The notes under the pieces were generated by a model. It searched no databases. It was not told where the DNA came from and was given only the letters and a program-made list of their open reading frames with translations. The translations under genes and the position numbers were made by a program. From an uncultured Maribacter sp. (GTDB lineage: Bacteria > Bacteroidota > Bacteroidia > Flavobacteriales > Flavobacteriaceae): 64,000 nt of DNA. Where the stretch lies: positions 124,001-188,000 of the forward strand of contig NZ_CANMDU010000004.1 in NCBI RefSeq assembly GCF_947496775.1, in the 5' to 3' direction. Below are positions 18,327 to 27,661 of the stretch, piece by piece (positions within the stretch are counted from its first letter, which is position 1; each line of letters begins with the position of its first letter).

Positions 18327-18786
18327 GAAGTTTTGCAAATTTTCGAGTGTCTTCTTTAGATAAAACTCTAAAGTTTTCTGGTTTTTCAACACTATTAAAC
18401 GCTGTTAAAAAGTCTTCCGAAAGACCAGTTAAAGCTCTAGTTTTTAAATCCATCCAAGCCCCCATCATTTCGCAATGGGCAAAATTTCTTCCTTTATAAT
18501 CATAAAAATTATGATGAAATTCAAAAAACTTACCATCATCACTCATACCAACAACTTCCATCGACACTTTTACGGGCCTCCCTGGAAAAGCCTCTTTAAA
18601 GTAATACATATGTTCGTAAAAAACGACAGGACCAATACCTTGTTCTGCCATGGTTTTATGATTAAACCCCAATTCCATTAAAAAAGCCATACGAGTGTGA
18701 CTCATAAAATTTAAATATGCCGAGTTCGCCAAATGCCTATTAGCATCTACATCACTCCACCTAATTTCAAATTCTTTTAAGTACAT
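18310..18786 (-). CDS. acyl-CoA thioesterase (hotdog fold, YbgC/FcbC type)
   Basis: 158 aa. Single hotdog domain with EIRWSDVDANRHLANSAYLN, the Asp-containing active-site segment of the 4-hydroxybenzoyl-CoA thioesterase family, and GRPVKVSMEVVGMSDDGKFF in the sheet. Hydrolyses an acyl-CoA; chain length cannot be read. It stands alone on the minus strand, overlapping the convergent transporter gene. Confidence 0.88.
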   Translation of the reverse strand: MYLKEFEIRWSDVDANRHLANSAYLNFMSHTRMAFLMELGFNHKTMAEQGIGPVVFYEHMYYFKEAFPGRPVKVSMEVVGMSDDGKFFEFHHNFYDYKGRNFAHCEMMGAWMDLKTRALTGLSEDFLTAFNSVEKPENFRVLSKEDTRKFAKLPKDLV

Positions 18787-18908
18787 ATAATATTTTTTTG
18801 CTATGCATGCATAATACCTGATAAAAATACCATAGTTTTGAATAATCGAGCATTTTTTTTCAAAAAATTTTATACTTAATTTTATTTCACTTCTAAAAGC
18901 TTCATAAC

Positions 18909-19883
18909 ATGAGTAATAAACCTTCTTTTATTAACGAACTTTCATTACCAGCTATCGCAGCTCCAATGTTTCTAATTTCTGGACCTCAACTTGTTATAGA
19001 ATGTTGTAAAAATGGTATTGTGGGTACTTTTCCTGCACTTAACCAACGTACATCTGAAGGTTTTGAAGAATGGCTTATAGAAATAAAAACAACCTTGGAA
19101 GCTTTTGAAAAAGAAACAGGTAAAAAAGCTGCTCCATTTGGTGTTAACCTTATTGTACACCCAACCAACCCAAGGTTGCAAGACGATATAAAACTATGTA
19201 TAAAACATAAAGTGCCGCTTATAATAACTTCTTTAGGGGCAGTTTCTCAAGTAGTAGATGCTATTCATAGCTACGGTGGTTTGGTTTATCATGACGTAAT
19301 AAAAAAGCGGCATGCTAAAAAAGCTGCCGCTGCAGGAGTAGATGGTTTAATACTCGTCGCTGCAGGAGCTGGAGGACATGGAGGCACTCTAAACCCAATG
19401 AGTTTTGTTGCAGAGATAAAACAGTTTTTTAAAAAAACAATCTTGCTTTCTGGTTGTATAAGCACCGGGAGAGACATAGCAACTTCATTGCAAACAGGCG
19501 CAGATTTAGCCTACATGGGTACTCGTTTTATTAATACGAACGAAAGTAAAGCTACTGAGGATTATAAAAAAATGATTATTGATGCTGGAGCGAGTGATGT
19601 TGTTTACACAGCATCTATCTCAGGCGTACATGCCAATTTCTTAGGTGCCAGTTTACAAGCTGCAGGTATTACAGAAGAGGATTTAAAAAAGGATAAGAAA
19701 ATAGATTTTGGTAAAGAATTAGATACCGAGGCAAAAGCTTGGAAAACTATATGGTCCGCTGGGCAAGGAGTCGCAACTATTGATAATACCGTTTCTGTAA
19801 CCGAATTGGTTGCCAATTTAAAATCTGAGTTTAAATTTGCAATTGAAGAACAGGCCAAATATTTAGAAATTTATCCTAAATAG
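18909..19883 (+). CDS. nitronate monooxygenase family flavoenzyme
   Basis: 324 aa FMN-binding TIM barrel. Typical blocks: the N-terminal LPAIAAPMFLISGPQLV, VYHDVIKKRHAKKAAAAGVD, GLILVAAGAGGHGG (flavin phosphate region), and GADLAYMGTRFINTNES. Members oxidise propionate-3-nitronate and other alkyl nitronates for detoxification, although several are enoyl reductase-like. The next gene begins at the base after its stop codon, so it forms an operon with the alpha/beta hydrolase. Confidence 0.9.
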   Translation: MSNKPSFINELSLPAIAAPMFLISGPQLVIECCKNGIVGTFPALNQRTSEGFEEWLIEIKTTLEAFEKETGKKAAPFGVNLIVHPTNPRLQDDIKLCIKHKVPLIITSLGAVSQVVDAIHSYGGLVYHDVIKKRHAKKAAAAGVDGLILVAAGAGGHGGTLNPMSFVAEIKQFFKKTILLSGCISTGRDIATSLQTGADLAYMGTRFINTNESKATEDYKKMIIDAGASDVVYTASISGVHANFLGASLQAAGITEEDLKKDKKIDFGKELDTEAKAWKTIWSAGQGVATIDNTVSVTELVANLKSEFKFAIEEQAKYLEIYPK

Positions 19884-20846
19884 ATGCCCGTTGTATCCTC
19901 TAGCTATAACCCACCTCTTATATTTAAAAATGGGCATTTGTCCACCATTTATTCTGGGATTTTTAGGCAAGTAAAAAACGTATCCCAAAAAAGAGAAAGA
20001 ATAATGCTTTCTGATGGCGATTTTTTAGATTTAGATTGGAGTTATTCTACAAAAAAAACTAAAAAAGTTGTGCTATTAATTCACGGATTAGAAGGTAACG
20101 CGCAGCGCGCTTACATTACAGGGAGTGCTACACTTTTCAATAACCACCATTATGATGTTTGCGCTATTAATTTAAGAGGATGCAGTGGAGAAATTAATCG
20201 TGTATATAGGTCATACCATTCTGGAGCTACAGAAGATTTAAAAGCTACTATACAGCACATCTTAGAGACTAAAAATTACTCTAGTATATATATTAAAGGC
20301 TTTAGTCTTGGAGGGAACTTAACCTTAAAATATTTAGGAGAGAATACCAATATCCCGAAAGAAATAAAAGGAGCTGTTGCCATTTCGGTTCCTTGCGATT
20401 TACATAATTCTTTGCAACAATTATTAAAGTCAAAAAATATACCTTATGCAATAAGGTTTAAAAAACACTTGATTGGAAAATTAAAAGAAAAGCAAAAATT
20501 ATTTCCAGACAAAGTTTTAGATAAAGATATTAAGACCATTCGTACACTATTAGATTTTGATAATTTTTATACCAGCAAAGCTCATGGTTTTAAGAACGCC
20601 CTAGATTATTATGCAAAAAGTAGTTGTTTACAGTTTCTCCCAAACATTAATAAGCCAGTTCTTTTAATTAACGCGCAAAACGATTCCTTTTTAGGAAAAA
20701 GCTGTTACCCAATTGAAATAGCCAAAAATCATGACTATTTACATTTAGAAACTCCAAAATATGGCGGGCATGTTGGGTTCTATGGCAAAAAAAACATAAC
20801 ATATACGGAAAAAAGAGCCGTAAACTTCTTAAATGAGGTGTTTTAA
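19884..20846 (+). CDS. YheT-type alpha/beta hydrolase
   Basis: 320 aa. The alpha/beta fold shows the oxyanion segment LLIHGLEGNAQRAY, the long N-terminal lid, NLRGCSGEINR, the nucleophile elbow KGFSLGGNLTLKY (Ser in GFSLGG), an acid in LLINAQNDSFLG and the catalytic His in GGHVGF. This is the pattern of the UPF0017/YheT family of esterases with unknown substrate. The ATG starts directly after the nitronate monooxygenase stop. Confidence 0.9.
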   Translation: MPVVSSSYNPPLIFKNGHLSTIYSGIFRQVKNVSQKRERIMLSDGDFLDLDWSYSTKKTKKVVLLIHGLEGNAQRAYITGSATLFNNHHYDVCAINLRGCSGEINRVYRSYHSGATEDLKATIQHILETKNYSSIYIKGFSLGGNLTLKYLGENTNIPKEIKGAVAISVPCDLHNSLQQLLKSKNIPYAIRFKKHLIGKLKEKQKLFPDKVLDKDIKTIRTLLDFDNFYTSKAHGFKNALDYYAKSSCLQFLPNINKPVLLINAQNDSFLGKSCYPIEIAKNHDYLHLETPKYGGHVGFYGKKNITYTEKRAVNFLNEVF

Positions 20847-20890
20847 TTTTTTCTATTTCTTATATTAGTGGCATCAAACTCAAATAAATA

Positions 20891-21370
20891 ATGAAAAAAA
20901 TATTCACCATTTTGGCTTTAGGAGCCTTAATAGTAAGCTGCGGCGAAAAAAAAGAAGAAAAAAAAGGCGGTTTTGAAATGAACAGAGCCAAAAAAGAAGC
21001 AAAATCTACTACTACAAAAGAGGAAGTTCCTGTAGACTTAAATAACAAAGGTGTTGGTCCTGTTACTTCTTTAGAATTTGGAGCTGATATTGATAAGGAT
21101 ATGGCCGATGCCGGAGCTGCTAAATACAAAGCAATATGTACTGCTTGCCATTTACCAGATAAACGTTTAATTGGCCCAGCGTTAAAAGGTGTTTATGAAA
21201 GAAGAAGTCCAGAATGGGTAATGAATATGATTTTAAATCCTGATGGTATGATTAAAGAGGACCCTATTGCAAAAGCCCTTTTAAAAGAATATAACAATGC
21301 TGTAATGCTTAATCAAAATCTTAAAGAAGACGAAGCAAGAGCTATAGCTGAGTACTTAAGAACTTTGTAA
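20891..21370 (+). CDS. c-type cytochrome lipoprotein
   Basis: 159 aa. Lipoprotein signal with C17 (ALIVSC), then a very charged Lys/Glu linker, then a small class I cytochrome c domain: haem-binding C83-T-A-C86-H87, conserved LIGPALKGV, and a candidate axial Met in MNMILNPDGM. It should be anchored in a membrane facing the periplasm and carry electrons; the partner oxidase is not nearby. A bidirectional terminator follows. Confidence 0.93.
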   Translation: MKKIFTILALGALIVSCGEKKEEKKGGFEMNRAKKEAKSTTTKEEVPVDLNNKGVGPVTSLEFGADIDKDMADAGAAKYKAICTACHLPDKRLIGPALKGVYERRSPEWVMNMILNPDGMIKEDPIAKALLKEYNNAVMLNQNLKEDEARAIAEYLRTL

Positions 21371-21384
21371 CATTATTTTATACT

Positions 21385-21421
21385 AAAAAAGAGAGCATCT
21401 AAAAATAGATGCTCTCTTTTT
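21385..21421. terminator. bidirectional terminator between cytochrome c and SulP genes
   Basis: 11-bp perfect stem GAGAGCATCTA / TAGATGCTCTC (21391–21401, 21406–21416), AAAA loop, flanked by A6 and T5, serving the two convergent genes. Confidence 0.95.
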
Positions 21422-21478
21422 GGTTTTAATTGTCCCGCCTTAAAGTTACTTTCTACAAATCTTCTTTTATAATTAGAT

Positions 21479-23050
21479 TTATTTAGCAACGACTTTATAC
21501 GTAGGATCCTCTAAAACATTTACATCAATTATATCATCAGCATTTTTAAGTAGGCGTATGCAGTCTTTACTTAAATGTCTTAAATGTACTTTTTTACCCA
21601 CTTTTAAATAACGTTCTGTAAGCTTGTTTAGAGCTTCTATACCAGACATATCTGCTACTCTACTTTCTTTAAAATCTATAATTATCTCTTCAGGGTCTCC
21701 TTGAATATCAAACTTTTCATTAAAAAGGGTGGTAGAACCAAAAAATAAAGGTCCAAAAATTTCATAGTGTTTTATTCCTTTATCATCCACATATTTTCTT
21801 GCTCTAATACGTTTTGCATTTTCCCAAGAATAAGCTAGTGCAGAAATAATAACTCCAAATAACACCGCTATGGCTAAGTTGTGTGTAATAGCTGTAATTA
21901 AAGTTACTAAAACCATTACTATTACATCGGAATTAGGCATTTTTCTAAAAGTCTTAAAACTTGCCCATTCAAATGTTCCTATAGCTACCATAAACATTAG
22001 TCCTACTAATGCAGCCATTGGTAGTTGCTCTATTAAATCTGACCCAAACATAATGAATACTAATAACATTACTGCTGCAGTAATTCCGGATAAACGAGCT
22101 CTTGCTCCCGAAGATGTATTAATTAAACTCTGTCCAATCATTGCGCAACCACCCATTCCTGATAAAAATCCCGAAAGGATATTTGCCGTTCCTTGGGCTA
22201 CACATTCTTTATTACTACGCCCTCTAGTATCTGTAATTTCGTCGACAATATTCAAAGTGAGTAAACTCTCTATTAAACCTACTCCCGCAACTATTGCAGA
22301 ATAAGGTACTATTATTTTAAATGTTTCCCATGTGAAAGGTATATTGGGAATAGATATTGGCGGAAAACCTCCTTTTATAGACTCCCCCTCTTTCATGGTA
22401 TCTGCTACAGTAAGTGTATCAATTCCAAATCCTAAAACAATCGCAGAAACCACTATAATAGCTACCAAAGAAGAAGGCACTGCTTTTGTTAATTTTGGTA
22501 ACCCCCAAATAATTAACATGGTCAAAAGGGTTAAACCAAGCATTATATACATAGAATTCCCTTCTAAAAGACTATCTGTTCCTTTCTGATAAAAGTTAGG
22601 AAATTGTGCCATAAAAATAATTATAGCCAATCCATTTACAAATCCAAACATAACTGGGTGAGGAACTAAACGTATAAATTTCCCTAATCTAAGTACTCCT
22701 GCTAAAATCTGTAAACCTCCTGCAATAATAACCGTGGCGAATACATAGTTAAGTATGGTCTCTGGTTCTATTCCTGGGAAGTGGCGTTTTAACTCTAAAA
22801 TAAGCCCTATAAAAACAACGGCAACAGCTCCGGTAGCACCAGATATCATTCCTGGTCTACCCCCAAAAATCGAAGTAATTAGCGCCAATACAAAAGCCGC
22901 ATATAATCCTGTTAAAGGAGAAAATCCTGGGATAAGTGCAAATGCTATAGCTTCTGGAACTAATGCTAAAGCTACGGTTAAACCAGAAAGTATTTCTGTT
23001 TTATAATCTACTTTTTGTTTAAAATCGAAAAGATTTAGATACTTTTTCAC
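21479..23050 (-). CDS. SulP-family inorganic anion transporter
   Basis: 523 aa. The membrane part (about residues 15–420) has the SulP signature SGLTVALALVPEAIAFALI and GGCAMIGQSLINTSSGARAR; a cytoplasmic STAS domain closes the protein (IIIDFKESRVADMSGIEALN). SulP proteins carry sulfate, bicarbonate or other anions; the exact ion is not visible. Monocistronic on the minus strand with its own upstream region. Confidence 0.93.
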   Translation of the reverse strand: MKKYLNLFDFKQKVDYKTEILSGLTVALALVPEAIAFALIPGFSPLTGLYAAFVLALITSIFGGRPGMISGATGAVAVVFIGLILELKRHFPGIEPETILNYVFATVIIAGGLQILAGVLRLGKFIRLVPHPVMFGFVNGLAIIIFMAQFPNFYQKGTDSLLEGNSMYIMLGLTLLTMLIIWGLPKLTKAVPSSLVAIIVVSAIVLGFGIDTLTVADTMKEGESIKGGFPPISIPNIPFTWETFKIIVPYSAIVAGVGLIESLLTLNIVDEITDTRGRSNKECVAQGTANILSGFLSGMGGCAMIGQSLINTSSGARARLSGITAAVMLLVFIMFGSDLIEQLPMAALVGLMFMVAIGTFEWASFKTFRKMPNSDVIVMVLVTLITAITHNLAIAVLFGVIISALAYSWENAKRIRARKYVDDKGIKHYEIFGPLFFGSTTLFNEKFDIQGDPEEIIIDFKESRVADMSGIEALNKLTERYLKVGKKVHLRHLSKDCIRLLKNADDIIDVNVLEDPTYKVVAK

Positions 23051-23194
23051 ATCATTAATTTAAGGGCGCAAAAATAGGATAAATTCTTTTGGAACACCCC
23101 AAAGTGTTTAATAATTAAGGATATAGCTATATTTTATTAAAAAAATAATTCTGTTACTATTCTTATATACAAACTGTTAGAAATAGTTTAAAAA

Positions 23195-23232
23195 CAAAAA
23201 AACCGCTCTAAACATGTTGTCCAGAGCGGTTT
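23195..23232 (-). terminator. terminator of the 305 aa lipoprotein gene
   Basis: 9-bp stem AACCGCTCT (23201–23209) / AGAGCGGTT (23223–23231). On the minus strand it is followed by a T-rich run (TTTTTTTG). Confidence 0.85.
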
Positions 23233-23288
23233 CCAACTAAATAACCAACCAAAAAATTCTTATCAGAGTAGATAAACTTTACTCCTTT

Positions 23289-24206
23289 TTATTTTATTTT
23301 TCTACTTCGTTTCACTTTCATTATAGGATTCGAAGTCTTTTTTCTCTTTTTACTAACCGAGCTTTTTCCCGATTTTAAATACTGTTGATATCCCTTTCCT
23401 TTAAACTCATAAATGGTTTTACTGTCCGGATGATAAAGCTCAATAGTACTATCATTAATAACGTAAAGCTCAAAGTAATCATTGCCCATAAAATCATATG
23501 CAAGTGTTAAAGTTTTAAGCGTTTCATCGTTTTCTATGTCATACACCTGATATTCTCCTTCAAAATCCCATTGTAACCCAGAAATGGAAGTTCCTGGTTT
23601 ATCTATAGAAGACCTAAAATAACTTGGTAAGAATTGTAAATAGTTCTCGTCATCAAAATCATTTATGACTCCTTCTTCACTTGTATAGCTTTTTTCCCAA
23701 GCATCATACTCTTGTAAAAAGTAGTTTATATTATCATAAAATACATAGTCATAATCAAACGTATCCGTATAATACCCTTTTAAAAAGTAAGATGTTCTAG
23801 ATCCAGCATCATACAATTCTATCGTATTATTATTAACTGTAAGCACCTCTAATATCCAAGAACCATCTACATCGTGGTCTACATCTACTGCGCCACTATA
23901 ACCATCATAATACCCTACTGGAATACCAAAACCATTTCCTGTTTTACCAATACCAACAATATTATTATTAGCATATATTTTTCCATTCTTAAAAGAAACG
24001 GTAAATGCTCTTTGTAAAAAAGGGACTTCTCCATTCCCCTTTGTTGCATTAATATCTACATACCATAAATCATAAGATTGTAAAACTTGGTTTGTAGTAA
24101 ACACAGGTTCGTCTATATAATTATCTTCTACTAATACTTCTGTATAACATGAGCTTAGTAAGGTACCTATTAAAGTAAATCCTAAAAGTAATTTCATCGC
24201 CTTCAT
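23289..24206 (-). CDS. lipoprotein of unknown function
   Basis: 305 aa. Signal sequence LLLGFTLIGTLLSSC gives a lipid-bearing Cys at residue 20. Two similar halves can be seen, each with a segment on the pattern of NTIELYDAGSRTSYFLKG / STIELYHPDSKTIYEFKG (about residues 133–145 and 245–260), suggesting an internal duplication of a beta-rich domain. The C-terminus is strongly basic (KRKKTSNPIMKVKRSRKIK). I do not recognise a characterised family. It has its own terminator and is transcribed alone. Confidence 0.8.
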   Translation of the reverse strand: MKAMKLLLGFTLIGTLLSSCYTEVLVEDNYIDEPVFTTNQVLQSYDLWYVDINATKGNGEVPFLQRAFTVSFKNGKIYANNNIVGIGKTGNGFGIPVGYYDGYSGAVDVDHDVDGSWILEVLTVNNNTIELYDAGSRTSYFLKGYYTDTFDYDYVFYDNINYFLQEYDAWEKSYTSEEGVINDFDDENYLQFLPSYFRSSIDKPGTSISGLQWDFEGEYQVYDIENDETLKTLTLAYDFMGNDYFELYVINDSTIELYHPDSKTIYEFKGKGYQQYLKSGKSSVSKKRKKTSNPIMKVKRSRKIK

Positions 24207-24304
24207 CTTACATCGGTTTTAAAGTTCTCTTAGTACTAAACAAACCTCATGCCAAAAATTTTACAATGCTTGTTTTATCTTCTAGAAAGCTGCTTAAATT
24301 TTGG

Positions 24305-24312
24305 TAATTTTG
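24305..24312 (+). promoter_or_regulatory. -7 box of gpsA
   Basis: TAATTTTG matches TAnnTTTG, 18 bases before the ATG at 24331. It overlaps the possible upstream TTG start at 24301, which is therefore unlikely to be used. Confidence 0.5.
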
Positions 24313-24330
24313 AAATACAAAATCACTTTC

Positions 24331-25332
24331 ATGAATAAAGAGATAAAGTTTGCAGTTTTAGGCGGAGGAAGTTGGGCAACGGCAATTGTTAAAATGCTAA
24401 CAGAAAACCAAAAACAAGTGTATTGGTACATGCGTAATGAGGATGCCATTGCACATATTAAAAATGAAAAGCATAATCCAAATTACTTAAGTTCCGTAGA
24501 ATTTCATTTGGAACAATTAATACTAACATCCGACATTAATGTTGCTATTTCTAATGCAGATTACCTAATATTTGCTATTCCTTCTGCCTTTTTAGAAAGT
24601 GAATTAAAAAACCTAACTGCTTCTTTAGAAAATAAAATTGTTTTCTCGGCCATAAAAGGAATCGTACCAGAAACAGGATTAATTGTTGGGGAACACTTTC
24701 ACGAAAAATATAATATCCCTTTTGAAAGTATTGGCGTTTTAACTGGCCCTTGCCATGCCGAAGAAGTAGCTCTAGAGCGGCTATCTTATTTAACCATTGC
24801 TTGTGCAGACCAAGATAAGGCTAAAGTTGTAGCAGAAAACATAAAAAGTCATTATATAAAAACCAAAATATCGGACGATATTATAGGGACAGAATATGCA
24901 GCCATGTTAAAGAATATTTATGCAATCGCAGCAGGAATTTCTCATGGCCTTGGATATGGAGATAATTTTCAAAGTGTGTTAATGAGTAACTCTATCAGAG
25001 AAATGAAACGTTTTATAAAGCGTGTTCATAAAATGAAAAGAAACATTAACAACTCTGCTTATTTAGGAGATTTATTGGTAACAGGGTATTCTACTTTTAG
25101 CCGTAATCGTATGTTTGGAAACATGATAGGTAAGGGCTATACCGTAAAAAGTGCTATGATGGAAATGAGCATGGTTGCAGAAGGGTATTACGCTACCAAA
25201 AGTGCGCATTTATTAATGAAAAAAATAAAAAAAGAAAATGCCACTCCAATTATAGATGCTGTTTATGAAGTTCTTTATAAAGGTAAGAACGCTAAAAAAA
25301 TATTTAAAGCGCTAACCGATAAGTTAGACTAA
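24331..25332 (+). CDS. gpsA: glycerol-3-phosphate dehydrogenase [NAD(P)+]
   Basis: Reduces dihydroxyacetone phosphate to sn-glycerol-3-phosphate for phospholipid synthesis. The Rossmann block FAVLGGGSWATAIVKML, the GVLTGPCHAEEVAL block, the catalytic lysine region EYAAMLKNIYAIAAGI and SRNRMFGNMIGKGY are those of GpsA. The frame is open to a TTG at 24301, but the ATG at 24331 gives 333 aa, the usual length, and a -7 box precedes it. It is the last conserved gene before the accessory region. Confidence 0.95.
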   Translation: MNKEIKFAVLGGGSWATAIVKMLTENQKQVYWYMRNEDAIAHIKNEKHNPNYLSSVEFHLEQLILTSDINVAISNADYLIFAIPSAFLESELKNLTASLENKIVFSAIKGIVPETGLIVGEHFHEKYNIPFESIGVLTGPCHAEEVALERLSYLTIACADQDKAKVVAENIKSHYIKTKISDDIIGTEYAAMLKNIYAIAAGISHGLGYGDNFQSVLMSNSIREMKRFIKRVHKMKRNINNSAYLGDLLVTGYSTFSRNRMFGNMIGKGYTVKSAMMEMSMVAEGYYATKSAHLLMKKIKKENATPIIDAVYEVLYKGKNAKKIFKALTDKLD

Positions 25333-25403
25333 ATAGTTTTGCTATATATAGATCACTAGTAATCTATGTTCAATTGTTGTAAAACATTTAAAAAAAGGAA
25401 ATA

Positions 25404-25817
25404 TTGATTGAAGAAAAGGATTTTATTCTAAGAGAGATTCAAAGGTTAACCTTACTATTAAAACAACTTATAAGTAAAGTTACTGATTTAGATTCTGGAA
25501 ATATAAGTAATGGAATAGAAGAAACCGAGCAAGCACTTAAAAGTGAATTTGATTTGTCAATAAAAGAAATCTCGGAAATTAGCAATAAGGATTTATTGAG
25601 AATAATTCAGGGAATGAATGAAACTCATATTGAACAATTAATTGAATTAGTATTCGAATTAATAAAAAAAATAAAAGCTAGCAATGAAAATATTAATCTA
25701 GATCAATCTGAATTAATTAAAAAAAATATATTAATGATTAATAAACTGGACGAAAATTCCACAACGTTTTCTATGGAAAGAATGAACATAAAAAACGTGT
25801 TACAACAATGGCTTTAA
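25404..25817 (+). CDS. hypothetical helical protein
   Basis: 137 aa starting at a TTG (25404) after a purine-rich stretch. It is almost entirely predicted helix: DFILREIQRLTLLLKQLISK, then two pairs of amphipathic helices. It loosely recalls DUF6483-like helical proteins, but I cannot assign it. Follows gpsA by 71 bases in the same direction and precedes the first intergenic element of the accessory array. Confidence 0.65.
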   Translation: MIEEKDFILREIQRLTLLLKQLISKVTDLDSGNISNGIEETEQALKSEFDLSIKEISEISNKDLLRIIQGMNETHIEQLIELVFELIKKIKASNENINLDQSELIKKNILMINKLDENSTTFSMERMNIKNVLQQWL

Positions 25818-25840
25818 CTAATACGGGTTTTAGTCTTTAA

Positions 25841-26000
25841 GCCAAGGTCTGTGTATATGTATGAAGTCGCTAAATCCTTAGGATTTGTCTTTTGAAAAAC
25901 TAAAATAAACAAACAGTTTCGGCTATGTGTAAAGACGGGAACAGAAGTTTTCCTTTCTCCCAAACTAAATTATAGCTGAAACGTTAAAGACAATTAGAAA
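25841..26000. repeat. divergent member E1 of the recurring intergenic element
   Basis: Non-coding stretch between the 137 aa gene and the AraC gene. It keeps the order of blocks seen in E3/E5: GTCGCTAAATCC–GGATTTGTC near the left, TTTCGGCTATGTGTAAAGAC in the middle (compare TTTGGCTTGTGCCTAATC in E5) and TTATAGCTGAAACGTTAA at the right end. TAAATCC/GGATTTG forms a small hairpin. Similarity to the other copies is weak and hand-aligned. Confidence 0.35.
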
Positions 26001-26005
26001 ACCCG

Positions 26006-26845
26006 ATGAAAACTATTAAATTACCAGACGAATTAAATTTGAGTTCTTCTAAGGCTCTTGTGGTTTATAATTATGAAAGCATTACCGAAATATCGAAACA
26101 ACAAATCTTATTAAATAAAAATACGTTCAGCTTTCTTCAAGAAGGAACTAAAGAAGTGTTTTTCGATAATTCGGCATATGCAATAGATAATTCTCAATTT
26201 CTATTAATGAAATCTGGGCATTGTTTAATGACAGAGAAGCTCTCTAAGGATTCAGAATACTATCGCAGTGTTTTGTTTTTCTTTTCGGACGAAGAAGTTT
26301 TTAAATTTTTGCGAAAATTTAAATTGGAGACTTCAAATTCTAAAAAACTGTACTCAACATATTCGTTCAAGTATGATTCATTTATCAAAAGATTTGTTGA
26401 AAGTCTTTTAGAAATATCCAAACTTTCTAAGTCAATTCAAGAAAATATGTTGAAAACGAAACTCGAAGAAATAATGCTTTACCTTGTAGACTTGAAAGGT
26501 TTAGATTTTCTTTATTCTTTAGTTAACAATAGTGATAATCAAAATCAAACGTTCATCCAAACAATTGAAAGCAACAGACTGAATAAACTCACAATAAAAG
26601 AACTTTCTTTTCTATCTAATATGAGTGTATCAACTTTCAAGAGAGAGTTTGAGAAAAACTTTAAGAGTTCACCTAGCAAGTGGTTTCAAGATAAAAGACT
26701 CGAACACTCAGCTTTTCTTCTAAAAAACGAATCAAAAAGACCTTCGGATATTTTTGAAGAAATTGGATATGAAAACCTTTCAAACTTCATTCAAGCTTTT
26801 AAATCAAAATACGGAGTTACCCCAAAACAATACCAGTTAAATTGA
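26006..26845 (+). CDS. AraC-family transcriptional regulator
   Basis: 279 aa. The N-terminal ~170 residues form the effector-sensing part, of a type not recognised. The C-terminal AraC DNA-binding domain has both helix-turn-helix units: KLTIKELSFLSNMSVSTFKR and RPSDIFEEIGYENLSNFIQA, closing with the canonical FKSKYGVTPKQYQLN. The gene starts 6 bases past element E1 and is followed in the same direction by a PEBP gene, its likely target. Confidence 0.93.
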   Translation: MKTIKLPDELNLSSSKALVVYNYESITEISKQQILLNKNTFSFLQEGTKEVFFDNSAYAIDNSQFLLMKSGHCLMTEKLSKDSEYYRSVLFFFSDEEVFKFLRKFKLETSNSKKLYSTYSFKYDSFIKRFVESLLEISKLSKSIQENMLKTKLEEIMLYLVDLKGLDFLYSLVNNSDNQNQTFIQTIESNRLNKLTIKELSFLSNMSVSTFKREFEKNFKSSPSKWFQDKRLEHSAFLLKNESKRPSDIFEEIGYENLSNFIQAFKSKYGVTPKQYQLN

Positions 26846-26901
26846 ACTTTTATCAATACTTTTTGAGCTTTTCTGCTTAACGCAAAACCTGAATTGCTGT
26901 T

Positions 26902-26909
26902 TAGATTTG
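26902..26909 (+). promoter_or_regulatory. -7 box of the PEBP gene
   Basis: TAGATTTG matches TAnnTTTG, 29 bases before the ATG at 26939; separate transcription from araC is therefore possible. Confidence 0.45.
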
Positions 26910-26938
26910 CATCATAAATTAATAATTAAACAAATATT

Positions 26939-27496
26939 ATGATGAAATCATTTCAAATCTTAATGGTATTAATTACTTTTTCAACTTCTGTTTTCGGACA
27001 AAACACATTTACTTTATCAAGTAATGACTTAGGAGGACAAGCCACAATTAATGAAGAGTTCAATGGCTTTGGCTGTACTGGTGAAAATCAATCCCCTCAG
27101 TTATCCTGGAAAAATGCACCTACAGGAACTAAAAGTTTTGCAGTAACTATGTACGACCCAGACGCACCAACAGGCAGTGGATGGTGGCATTGGGTAGTAT
27201 TTGATATTCCAGTAAGCACTACCGAATTAGTGTCTGGAGCTGGAAATACAAAACTAAACTTAACACCTGAAGGAGTTATTCAGAGTATTACAGATTATGG
27301 AGCGAATGGTTACGGTGGACCTTGCCCTCCTAAAGGACACGGTTTACACCAATATGTAATTACAGTTTACGCACTTAAAACAGATAAACTTGGTCTAAAT
27401 GAAAGTACAAATCCTGCCGTAGTTGGATATTACTTACGGAATAATACATTGGCTAAGGCAAGTATTGTTACTTATTATCAAAGAAGTACGAAATAA
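26939..27496 (+). CDS. YbhB/YbcL-type PEBP protein, secreted
   Basis: 185 aa. Signal peptide (FQILMVLITFSTSVFGQ) and a single phosphatidylethanolamine-binding/Raf-kinase-inhibitor-like domain: NQSPQLSWKNAPTGTKSFAV, MYDPDAPTGSGWWHWVVFD (the DPDxP and HW motif lining the ligand pocket) and GPCPPKGHGLHQYVITVYAL. Members bind small anions or lipids; a physiological ligand is unknown in bacteria. A second ATG follows immediately (26942). It is paired with the upstream AraC regulator. Confidence 0.92.
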   Translation: MMKSFQILMVLITFSTSVFGQNTFTLSSNDLGGQATINEEFNGFGCTGENQSPQLSWKNAPTGTKSFAVTMYDPDAPTGSGWWHWVVFDIPVSTTELVSGAGNTKLNLTPEGVIQSITDYGANGYGGPCPPKGHGLHQYVITVYALKTDKLGLNESTNPAVVGYYLRNNTLAKASIVTYYQRSTK

Positions 27497-27507
27497 AAAC
27501 TATCTTT

Positions 27508-27571
27508 AACAAAGAACTGAGGTATAAAAGCAATAGCGGTCCGGGTGCAAACTCGAACCGCTATTGCTTTT
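27508..27571. repeat. left-end copy of the recurring element, with a perfect hairpin
   Basis: AACAAAGAACTGAGGTA at 27508–27524 matches 29946–29962 in 16 of 17 positions. It runs into a perfect 15-bp stem, AAAAGCAATAGCGGT (27526–27540) against ACCGCTATTGCTTTT (27557–27571), with a 16-base loop. The hairpin may double as a terminator for the PEBP gene. The rest of the 165-base gap shows no gene and no clear right end. Confidence 0.6.
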
Positions 27572-27661
27572 AAATAAGTATATTGCAACACGAAAGACTA
27601 GTGCAATCAATCAGCTACCGCTCTTATACTAATCATTAGCATAAATACAAATAACTAAATA

